DNA of 33,839 nt from positions 1-33,839 of the forward strand of contig JAEZCJ010000103.1 of the NCBI GenBank assembly GCA_023433615.1, given 5' to 3'. The position numbers were made by a program, and so were the translations under genes. Source of the DNA: Bacillota bacterium (GTDB lineage: Bacteria; Bacillota; Bacilli; Paenibacillales; Paenibacillaceae). Position 1 is the stretch's first letter. Every line of letters begins with the position of its first letter. The notes under the pieces were generated by a model. That model was given only the letters and a program-made list of their open reading frames with translations, was not told the DNA's origin and searched no databases. Positions 15,024 through 22,055 of this stretch are shown here, one piece after another.

Positions 15024-15053
15024 AAGAACCGTCCCCACTCAGGGACGGTTCTT
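15024..15053. terminator. Perfect hairpin between convergent small genes
   Basis: AAGAACCGTCCC (15024-15035) and GGGACGGTTCTT (15042-15053) form a perfect 12-bp stem with a 6-nt loop that overlaps the 3' end of the minus-strand small gene. There is no T-run on either side. It may act as a bidirectional terminator or be a dispersed repeat copy. Confidence 0.55.
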
Positions 15054-15194
15054 GTTCGATTGGTAGCCTTCTTCGTGGTCAGGCTTGTATTCGTCTTCCG
15101 TGAGCTCAAACCCTACGCGTTCGTGATTCTTGGTATCCTCCAGAACGGTACGCGGGTCGCCGTCGGTCTCGGGTCGGATACGATCATTCGGCAT
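15039..15194 (-). CDS. Small charged protein, unknown (51 aa)
   Basis: A 51-aa hydrophilic acidic protein (starts MPNDRIRPET, ends YQSNKNRP), with no membrane segment and no cysteine. AGGAGG precedes ATG 15194 by 9 nt, a strong signal that decides the start within a longer open frame. The middle part, ERVGFELTEDEYKPDHEEGY, is highly acidic. No family was recognised. Its stop codon lies in the hairpin at 15024-15053. It is downstream of the permease gene on the same strand with 76 bp between. Confidence 0.6.
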   Translation of the reverse strand: MPNDRIRPETDGDPRTVLEDTKNHERVGFELTEDEYKPDHEEGYQSNKNRP

Positions 15195-15270
15195 GATGTT
15201 GTTCCTCCTTTCGGCTATGGGATAGCTTATCCTGGCGGCTGCTCGCGTATGCGGACCCGGCGACCCGCAA

Positions 15271-16344
15271 TTAGAGAAGCCAAGCGCCGGCCAGCCCGCA
15301 TAATAAGCCTGACAGCATGACGCATAGCACCACGAAGAGCAACACGCGCTTCGGGAAGGCTCGGGCAAGCATCAGCACGGATGGCAGGCTGACTGCAGGC
15401 AGCGTGATAAGCAGCGCTGCTGCCGGACCTGCGCCGGAGCCGAATGCGAGGAAGGATTGGACGATCGGAATTTCGGCGGCGGTCGGGATGACGAAGAGCG
15501 TGCCTACGATCGCGAATAGCAGAATGGCCGGGAATCCGCCATCGGACCATATCGGGAATAAGGCAGACCGGAATGCGCCAAGCAGCAGCACGGCTAACAC
15601 ATAAGCAGGCACGATATGGAGCGTCATGATGCCTGCCTGCCGAAGCCAGCGAAGCGGCCACGGTCCGCGCTCATCGGCGCCATCGGGTATGACAGGCGCT
15701 AGTGCAGCGTCATCAGGATGCTTCTGACCGGCTACGCGGTTGGCATAATGGCTTACGCCGAACGTGAGCAGCAGCCCGAAGACGATGCGAATCAGCGTGT
15801 ATTTCCACGATAACACGAACGTCATGAAGATCAGCGTAGCCGGATTCAGCACCGGATTCCCGATCCAGAAGGCAAGGCTGGCGCCGATCGACACGTTGCG
15901 GCGACGCAATCCCGCAGCCACCGGCGCAGCGCAGCAGGAGCACATCATGCCCGGCAGCGCCGCAGCCCCGCCGATCAACGTGCTCTTGAAGCTTGTCTTG
16001 CCGAGTACGGCATGCAGCCATTTGGCGGGGAGAAGCACTTGCAATAGCGATCCCAGAATAATGCCTAGAACCGCGGCCTTCCATATCGCCTTGAAATAGA
16101 CCGCCGCATAATCGAGAGCGGCCTGCCAAGACGGCCCGTTGACGCCCTCGGCGCCGATTCCGGCGAGGATCGAGGAGCCGATCGAGCCTTCGGCGGCCGC
16201 GAGGAATGCCTTATGGTAATAGGGCAGCCATTTGACGTAAGTCAAGCCTGCGACGGCCACCAGCACGAATAACAGGACGAACCCCAGCGTCTTGCGCGCA
16301 TCTGAGGCGGATGGAGATTGCATGCTGCGATTATCTGGTGTCAT
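15271..16344 (-). CDS. YraQ/UPF0718-type permease (ArsP-related)
   Basis: A 357-aa integral membrane protein with about eight to ten hydrophobic segments. The family signature GMMCSCCAAPVAAGLRRRN lies near the middle, followed by SLAFWIGNPVLNPATLIFM. A second half-repeat has PTAAEIPIVQSFLAFGSGAG. Characterised relatives (ArsP) export trivalent organoarsenicals through a Cys site; the CSCC motif here fits metalloid or metal handling, but the substrate is not established. The start at 16344 (MTPDNRSM) follows GGAGG by 6 nt. It is divergent from selD with 167 bp between. Confidence 0.85.
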   Translation of the reverse strand: MTPDNRSMQSPSASDARKTLGFVLLFVLVAVAGLTYVKWLPYYHKAFLAAAEGSIGSSILAGIGAEGVNGPSWQAALDYAAVYFKAIWKAAVLGIILGSLLQVLLPAKWLHAVLGKTSFKSTLIGGAAALPGMMCSCCAAPVAAGLRRRNVSIGASLAFWIGNPVLNPATLIFMTFVLSWKYTLIRIVFGLLLTFGVSHYANRVAGQKHPDDAALAPVIPDGADERGPWPLRWLRQAGIMTLHIVPAYVLAVLLLGAFRSALFPIWSDGGFPAILLFAIVGTLFVIPTAAEIPIVQSFLAFGSGAGPAAALLITLPAVSLPSVLMLARAFPKRVLLFVVLCVMLSGLLCGLAGAWLL

Positions 16345-16429
16345 AACAGCCTCCAAGGGAAGTCTAGTTCCTAGCTTCGTCGAATTTCGTCTCGCCAAAG
16401 CAGCATAGCAAGAGTTGCGCCCGTGGATG

Positions 16430-16470
16430 GAATTGGAGTACGATTACCTATATAAGAGGCTGTCCAATTC
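16430..16470. promoter_or_regulatory. Spaced inverted repeat upstream of selD
   Basis: GAATTGGA (16430-16437) and TCCAATTC (16463-16470) are a perfect 8-bp dyad separated by 25 nt, located 42 bp before the selD start in the divergent intergenic region. The role is unknown: a folded leader or an operator are both possible. Confidence 0.35.
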
Positions 16471-16511
16471 GATGGCATACTATGAGACGTACGCAGGAGG
16501 CAGAGATAGCA

Positions 16512-17564
16512 ATGGATACCGTGGAATCGATCAAATTAACTTCGCTCTCGAGCAAGGGAGGCTGCGGCTGCAAGATCGGCCCCGCCGATCTCGCGCAGGT
16601 GCTGCGCCACCTGCCGCCGGCCGCTCCGAATCCGAACCTGCTCGTCGGGCTGGATACGAGCGACGATGCCGGCGTCTACAAGCTGACCGATGAGCTCGCG
16701 CTCGTGCAGACGCTCGACTTCTTCACCCCGATCGTCGACGATCCGTACATGTTCGGCCAGATCGCGGCCGCGAACGCGATCAGCGACATCTACGCTATGG
16801 GCGGCAAGCCGCTCACGGTATTGAATATCGTGGCATTCCCGATCTCGACGCTGGACAAGCGGATTCTGTCCGAAATTCTCCGCGGCGCCGGCGATAAGGT
16901 ACAGGAAGCCGGCGCGACGCTCGTCGGCGGTCATTCGATCGATGACAAGGAACCGAAGTTCGGGCTTGCGGTGACGGGCACCGTCCATCCGGACCGGGTC
17001 AGAACGAATGCAGGCGCGCAGGCAGGGGACAAGCTGATCTTGACGAAGCCGATCGGCGTAGGCATCATGACGACCTCGATCAAGAAGAATCAATTGTCCG
17101 CGGAAGAAATCGCGCGCGTCAGCAGCGTGATGGCGACACTGAACAAGAGTGCCGCGGAGGCGATGGAAGCGTATGACGTCCATGCTTGCACCGACGTGAC
17201 GGGCTTCGGTCTGATGGGACATGCGCTCGAGATGGCCAAGGGGAGCGGCAAGGAAATCGTCATTCGGCAAGCTGCCGTACCTGTCCTGCCGCGCGTGCGG
17301 GAGCTGGCGGAGAACGGCTTCGTTCCGGGGGGCACGAAGAACAATTACGCGCATGTCGAGCCGGATATCGACTTTCCTGCAGCGATGGATCAGACGGACC
17401 GTTATATTCTGTGCGACGCGGTGACCTCGGGCGGTTTGCTGATCGCCGTCGATCCGAGCCAAGCGGAGGCGCTATTAGCCGACTTGCAAGGCAGAGGCGT
17501 CGAGGCTGCACTGATCGGGGAAGTCACGGAACGCACGAGCGGCAGAATCGTCGTCGAGGCCTAA
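16512..17564 (+). CDS. selD: Selenide, water dikinase
   Basis: A 350-aa enzyme that makes selenophosphate from selenide and ATP, the selenium donor for selenouridine and selenocysteine. The active-site segment GGCGCK has Cys18, Cys20 and Lys21, corresponding to the E. coli Cys17/Lys20 region; it is the Cys form with no in-frame UGA. ATP-binding motifs follow: GLDTSDDAGVYKL, LDFFTPIVDDPY, and DVTGFGLMGHALEMA. ATG 16512 follows AGGAGG about 12 nt upstream, and the earlier ATG 16482 has no site. It is 18 bp upstream of mnmH, so they form an operon for tRNA selenation. Confidence 0.97.
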   Translation: MDTVESIKLTSLSSKGGCGCKIGPADLAQVLRHLPPAAPNPNLLVGLDTSDDAGVYKLTDELALVQTLDFFTPIVDDPYMFGQIAAANAISDIYAMGGKPLTVLNIVAFPISTLDKRILSEILRGAGDKVQEAGATLVGGHSIDDKEPKFGLAVTGTVHPDRVRTNAGAQAGDKLILTKPIGVGIMTTSIKKNQLSAEEIARVSSVMATLNKSAAEAMEAYDVHACTDVTGFGLMGHALEMAKGSGKEIVIRQAAVPVLPRVRELAENGFVPGGTKNNYAHVEPDIDFPAAMDQTDRYILCDAVTSGGLLIAVDPSQAEALLADLQGRGVEAALIGEVTERTSGRIVVEA

Positions 17565-17582
17565 ACAGAAGGAGCTATTATC

Positions 17583-18632
17583 ATGTTTCAAGATCTGACA
17601 CCGGAGGAGTGGGCAGCGCTCAGGCTTCGCAAGGAGCTTGTCTTGATCGATGTGCGCTCGCCCTCCGAATTCGAGGAAGCAACCATTCCGGGCAGCGTGA
17701 ACATTCCGCTGTTCAACGACGAGGAGCGTGCCGAGATCGGCACGCTCTATAAACAGACGAGCATCGCGGCCGCGAAGGAGCGCGGTCTCGAGATCGTCTC
17801 TGCCAAGCTTCCGGCATTCATCCGCAGCTTCACGGCATTGGAAGGGAAGAAGGCGGTATTCTGCTGGAGGGGCGGCATGCGGAGCAAGACGTCGGCAACC
17901 GTCCTCTCCTTAATGGGCATTCATGCGTATCGGGTAGCCGGCGGCTACCGCGCCTATCGGCAATGGGTCGTGCAGCAGGTCGACGAGCTGCCGATTCCGG
18001 AGCAAGCCTTCGTCATCCACGGCAACACGGGCTCCGGCAAGACGGCGCTCCTGCGCATGTTGAAGCAGAAGGGCTATCCCGTTCTGGATCTCGAGGACAT
18101 GGCGGGGCATCGCGGATCGATTTTCGGCCAGATCGGGCTGCGCGCGCACAATCAGAAGACGTTCGATTCGCTGCTGGTCGACGAGCTGTTGCATCTCCGG
18201 AACTCGCCCTATATGCTGATGGAGGCGGAGAGCAAGCGCATCGGCAGAGTCGTGCTGCCCGAACGCCTCTTGGAGAAGAAGGAGCGGGGCGTTCATCTGC
18301 TGGTCGAGCTGCCGATGGAAGCGCGCATTCGGACGATCTTGGACGATTACCAGCCGTGGGATCATCACGAGGCATGCATGGAGGCGTTCAAGGGAATTAA
18401 GGCTCGGATTCACACGCCGATCGCGGCGGAGATCGAAAGCTGCCTAAGTACGGAACGGTATGACCGTGCCGTGGAGATGATGCTGACGCACTATTATGAT
18501 CCGCGCTACGAGCATTCGACCCAACAATACGAGGACGTGAAGTTCGACACGATACGCGTCGACTCGGTCGAGGAGGCGGCGCTTGCGGTCGAGAGCCGGC
18601 TGCCGCGGCAGCGTGAAGGCAGGCAGGCTTAG
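17583..18632 (+). CDS. mnmH: tRNA 2-selenouridine synthase
   Basis: A 349-aa protein (also called SelU or YbbB). The N-terminal rhodanese domain (1-130) has the catalytic Cys94 in FCWRGGMRSKT, and the C-terminal P-loop domain has GNTGSGKT at 147-154. The enzyme replaces sulfur with selenium at the 2-thiouridine of wobble uridines in tRNA for Lys, Glu and Gln, through a geranylated intermediate, using selenophosphate from SelD. AGAAGGAG precedes the ATG. Its stop overlaps the end of the convergent MFS gene by 3 bp, and no terminator hairpin is visible between them. Confidence 0.97.
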   Translation: MFQDLTPEEWAALRLRKELVLIDVRSPSEFEEATIPGSVNIPLFNDEERAEIGTLYKQTSIAAAKERGLEIVSAKLPAFIRSFTALEGKKAVFCWRGGMRSKTSATVLSLMGIHAYRVAGGYRAYRQWVVQQVDELPIPEQAFVIHGNTGSGKTALLRMLKQKGYPVLDLEDMAGHRGSIFGQIGLRAHNQKTFDSLLVDELLHLRNSPYMLMEAESKRIGRVVLPERLLEKKERGVHLLVELPMEARIRTILDDYQPWDHHEACMEAFKGIKARIHTPIAAEIESCLSTERYDRAVEMMLTHYYDPRYEHSTQQYEDVKFDTIRVDSVEEAALAVESRLPRQREGRQA

Positions 18633-19825
18633 CGCTCTTCTTCGGCCTGCAGCCGGCCTCGGGAACGGAATACGAGCCAGATCGCGCAGAAGCCGAGCGT
18701 GCCGATTGCGGCCATAACTGTGCTAAGGATGTACATATTGGACGGGCCCAGCCGGTCATATACCCAGCCGCCGAGCAGTCCGCTGATAATGCCGGCAATG
18801 CCCATCCAGCAGAGGCCGTAGATCGCTTGACCGGTGGAACGCACGGCAGAGGGCACGAGGAAGTTGCAGATCTGGGTTCCGGTGTAGTAGGTAATGCCGA
18901 AGGTGAAGCCGTGAAGCAGCTGAATGGCTAACACTTGGTACGGCGTATCTGCGAAGCCCATGAGCAGCCATCGGAGCGCATACAGCCCGCACACGATCGT
19001 CATGACGCCGAACATCGTGCGCTCGGTGAGCTTCAAGTAGCGGTCGAGCAGCATGAACAGCGGAACCTCCAGCGATGCCGCGATGAACCACGACCAGCCG
19101 ACCATCACCTCGCTTCCGCCCATCTGCGCGATATAGACGGAGATGAAGTTGGAGTTCATGCGATTCGGAACGTTGATTACGATCGACAGCACCAAGAAGG
19201 AGAGGAACAGGCCGTTCATGAATACCTTGGACATCTCGCCCTTAGGAAAAGCATTCTTGCGCGAACGCTTCGGCTGGTTCGGAATGCCGAAGCTGAGCGC
19301 AAGCGTCACGATGACGCTGACGCCGTAGAAATAACCGAGGTTCGAAATGCCTGCGCGCTCAATGAACGGACTCGCGCCGAGCACCATCGCCGCGAACCCG
19401 ATGGACCCCCATAGCCGGAACGTGCCGAAGTGGTAGGGCGTATTCTCGATCGCGTACAGGGTCAGGCTGTTGGAGATCGGATTAAGCGCGGTCTGGAAGA
19501 AGTAGAACAGCAGCATGAGCGAGAATACGATGGCGAATTGGCTGGATTGAAAATAAAGCTGGCTCGTCACGATGTTGCCGATCAGCATGACGATGATGAC
19601 GCGCCGGGGGTTCTGAAGCTTGTCGCTCCAATAGCCCCAGAACGGGTTCGCGATGAGCGAGACCATCGGGCCGACGGACATGAGAATGCCGATCTGCATG
19701 CTCTCGAAGCCGACATGCTGGAAGTAGAGCGGCAGGAACGGATTAAGCAGCGACCACGAGCCGAACATGAACAGATTGAAGAACTTCAGCTGCGTGTAGG
19801 GATTCAGCTTGGAGCTGGCATTCAT
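18629..19825 (-). CDS. MFS transporter (MFS_1-like, LacY-type family)
   Basis: A 398-aa integral membrane protein with 12 predicted helices. Family cues are NLFMFGSWSLLNPFLPLYF in helix 1, ANPFWGYWSDKLQNPRRV as the loop 2-3 motif (G-x-W-S-D-K), and GTFRLWGSIGFA before helix 5, the pattern of MFS_1-like nucleoside or sugar symporters. The substrate is unknown. The start is preceded by GAGGG about 10 nt upstream. It is divergent from the membrane-anchored unknown gene at 19914 and tail-to-tail with mnmH. Confidence 0.9.
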   Translation of the reverse strand: MNASSKLNPYTQLKFFNLFMFGSWSLLNPFLPLYFQHVGFESMQIGILMSVGPMVSLIANPFWGYWSDKLQNPRRVIIVMLIGNIVTSQLYFQSSQFAIVFSLMLLFYFFQTALNPISNSLTLYAIENTPYHFGTFRLWGSIGFAAMVLGASPFIERAGISNLGYFYGVSVIVTLALSFGIPNQPKRSRKNAFPKGEMSKVFMNGLFLSFLVLSIVINVPNRMNSNFISVYIAQMGGSEVMVGWSWFIAASLEVPLFMLLDRYLKLTERTMFGVMTIVCGLYALRWLLMGFADTPYQVLAIQLLHGFTFGITYYTGTQICNFLVPSAVRSTGQAIYGLCWMGIAGIISGLLGGWVYDRLGPSNMYILSTVMAAIGTLGFCAIWLVFRSRGRLQAEEER

Positions 19826-19913
19826 CGGGTCACATCCCTCGGACTGGATTCATGGATTCCATTATAGATCATAATCATGAAATGTAAAAAGGTGATCGAG
19901 GGGGAGGTGCGGC

Positions 19914-20423
19914 ATGCGGCGTCGGCGGAAGGTCCTGTCGGCTGCACTTGTCATCGCTATCGTCGGAATCGGCTTCGCGATCGCGTATGCCGGGATGAGA
20001 ACGGATGTCGTGGAACGGGCGGACCCCGATCGATTCAAGCGCGAGCTGGCTGCCGCCTCGGTCGGCAAGTCGTATCTCGAATTGGCTGAAGTCGCAGACT
20101 TTCGGTGGGATCGCGTGCATTTATTCGGCCCGTACACGACCTGGGAAGAGATGGAACAAGCAGTGGGCACGAGTTGGAGCACGGGATCGCTATTCGGCGA
20201 TCTGCTGCGCGGCACCAGCATCGGGCGGTACCCGCTCGACGATGACAGCCTGCAGAAGCTGGTCTTCCTGCAAGGGGACAAGGTCGTACTGGACGTGACC
20301 TTGCAGCGGGGGGAGCTGGATTTCACGTCTGTGCTCGGGAAGCATGAGCGGGAGAACGCCGCGTTCCGCATCGATCGGACGAAGGAATTCCCGACGGCTG
20401 TCGTTGAACCGGTTCAAGAATGA
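19914..20423 (+). CDS. Membrane-anchored protein of unknown function
   Basis: A 169-aa protein. An N-terminal basic stretch (MRRRRK) and one hydrophobic helix (about 7-27) anchor the protein, leaving a soluble domain of about 140 residues outside. The soluble part has alternating charged and hydrophobic strands and a Trp-rich segment (TTWEEMEQAVGTSW), and no cysteines or known motif. GGGGAGGTG lies 3 nt before the ATG. It has its own terminator. No family was recognised. Confidence 0.75.
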   Translation: MRRRRKVLSAALVIAIVGIGFAIAYAGMRTDVVERADPDRFKRELAAASVGKSYLELAEVADFRWDRVHLFGPYTTWEEMEQAVGTSWSTGSLFGDLLRGTSIGRYPLDDDSLQKLVFLQGDKVVLDVTLQRGELDFTSVLGKHERENAAFRIDRTKEFPTAVVEPVQE

Positions 20424-20426
20424 GGA

Positions 20427-20469
20427 AGAGGGATGTTCGCAGGCGCTGGTGCGCCTGGAACATCCCTCT
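20427..20469 (+). terminator. Hairpin terminator between convergent genes
   Basis: AGAGGGATGTTC (20427-20438) pairs with GAACATCCCTCT (20458-20469), with an inner AGGCGC/GCGCCT stem. A weak pyrimidine tail (CTTCGTC) follows. Confidence 0.7.
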
Positions 20470-20500
20470 CTTCGTCATGCTGGGTGCCGCTCTGCTGCGT

Positions 20501-20779
20501 TCAACCGCCGGATACGGCTTGCAGCACGGTTAGCTTGTCGCCGTCTGCCAGCGGCTGATCCAGCCGATCCAGCCACGCGATATTGTCGTCATTGCAGTAG
20601 AGCAGCACATGCTCGCGCAGTTGGCCGGTCTCCGTATACAGATGGATACGCAGCAGCGGATACGTATCCAGCAGTACCTCGATCGCATGCGCAAGCGTAG
20701 AGGCTTCCAGCTTGAAGCGGCTGCGTCCGTCCGTGCAGTCGCTGATCAGGAACGGAACGGTGCAATCGATCTGTGCCAT
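20501..20779 (-). CDS. MoaD/ThiS-like ubiquitin-fold protein
   Basis: A 92-aa protein ending in Gly-Gly (QAVSGG), the mark of sulfur-carrier and ubiquitin-like proteins that are activated at the C-terminus. The body shows TLAHAIEVLLDTYPLLRIHL, then WLDRLDQPLADGDKLTVLQA, the usual beta-grasp end. AAAGGA lies about 8 nt before the ATG. It sits 4 bp after the BNR-repeat gene, so the two are almost certainly co-translated. No MoeB/ThiF activating enzyme is in the window, so the sulfur role is unproven. Confidence 0.8.
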   Translation of the reverse strand: MAQIDCTVPFLISDCTDGRSRFKLEASTLAHAIEVLLDTYPLLRIHLYTETGQLREHVLLYCNDDNIAWLDRLDQPLADGDKLTVLQAVSGG

Positions 20780-20783
20780 GGCG

Positions 20784-21887
20784 TTAGTCCTTTACGATCC
20801 AAGGCTTGACGGTCAAGATTCGGGACAATTGGCCGGGTAGACGCTGCCATGTGACCCCACGGTCAAGCGAGCAGAATACTTCGCCGCTCGAGGTGCCGAC
20901 ATAGAGGCCGTAGGGATCATAGCTGTCGATCGCCATCGCATCGCGCAGCACGCTCACATGCCGCTGTTCATCCGGCACGACATCGCCGATCGGCCTCCAC
21001 TCCGAATCCCCCGGCCGACGGGACCAGACGAGCAGCTTCCCCTCATGCATCGAACGCTTCTCGCTGCTCTCGAGCGGGATGAGGAACAGGTCGCCGTTCG
21101 GCGCAGCCGCGATCGGAAAGCCGAACGGCCGGTCATCGCCGTGCATGCCGAGGCCTTCTTCGATCGCTTGCCAGGAATCGCCGCCGTCACGGGACATGAA
21201 TACGCCGCTGTGTTCCTGCATGTATAGCGAATTCGGATCATTCGCGTCTTGGACCATCTTGTGGATGCAATAGCCGATGGAATCGTCCGGCTGCCCCGTC
21301 GCGGCACGATTAAGGCCGTTATTGCATACCTTCCAGGATTCGCCGCCGTCTTCGCTTCGGAAGACGCCGACAGCGGACATCGCGACCCAGATGCGCTGCG
21401 GATTGCCGGGGTCGACAATAATGGTGTGAAGACCCATGCCGCCGGCCCCCCCGAACCATTCCGGCCTTGTCGGATGCTTCGTTAAGGCGTCCAGCTCGCG
21501 CCATGTCTCGCCGCGGTCATGCGTGACGAACAATCCGGCTTCCTCCGCGCCTGCATAGAAGGTATCGGGCTGCGATGGGGCGCCGGGCACGAGCTGCCAA
21601 ATCCGGTTGAGATTGAAGCCGGTTTCCGGCGCGTATCGCGGTCCGCGCGCAATCTGCCGCCACGTCTCGCCGTAATCGTCGCTGATGCGAATCGTCGGGC
21701 CGTAAGCGGCATGCGATGTGCCGGCGAACATCCGGTGCGTGCTTCCCCGGCTGTCGCCGAGCACGCTGTATGCCTCCCAACCGTTCAAGTAAGGACCTTT
21801 CATATTCCATTGCTTGCGCTCCTCGTCCGAGACGTAGACGAAGACGCCTTTGTTCGTGCCGACGAGCAGGTGGATTCGTGAGCTCAC
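20784..21887 (-). CDS. BNR-repeat (sialidase-like beta-propeller) protein
   Basis: A 367-aa protein with at least five Asp-box (S-x-D-x-G-x-T-W) repeats: SDDYGETW, THDRGETW, SEDGGESW, SRDGGDSW, SLDRGVTW. These form a beta-propeller like sialidases, YCF48/HCF136 or sortilin heads. There is no signal peptide or membrane segment, so it is probably cytoplasmic. The usual sialidase catalytic Arg triad is not evident, so hydrolase activity should not be assumed. The start is GTG 21887, since GGAGGT lies 6-7 nt upstream. It is coupled to the MoaD-like gene. Confidence 0.82.
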   Translation of the reverse strand: MSSRIHLLVGTNKGVFVYVSDEERKQWNMKGPYLNGWEAYSVLGDSRGSTHRMFAGTSHAAYGPTIRISDDYGETWRQIARGPRYAPETGFNLNRIWQLVPGAPSQPDTFYAGAEEAGLFVTHDRGETWRELDALTKHPTRPEWFGGAGGMGLHTIIVDPGNPQRIWVAMSAVGVFRSEDGGESWKVCNNGLNRAATGQPDDSIGYCIHKMVQDANDPNSLYMQEHSGVFMSRDGGDSWQAIEEGLGMHGDDRPFGFPIAAAPNGDLFLIPLESSEKRSMHEGKLLVWSRRPGDSEWRPIGDVVPDEQRHVSVLRDAMAIDSYDPYGLYVGTSSGEVFCSLDRGVTWQRLPGQLSRILTVKPWIVKD

Positions 21888-22055
21888 GCCAGACCTCCGT
21901 TCAAAATGTCAATCGATTGTGATCATGCATCCACCTAATTTCTACATGGGGGAGGAAAATCCTGCTAAATCGCAAGATTATAATTAAGCGTTTACATGGG
22001 AGGGGTTGTCTTATAAGATGAATGAAGTGGATAAAATACCCAAATGGAGGCTTGT

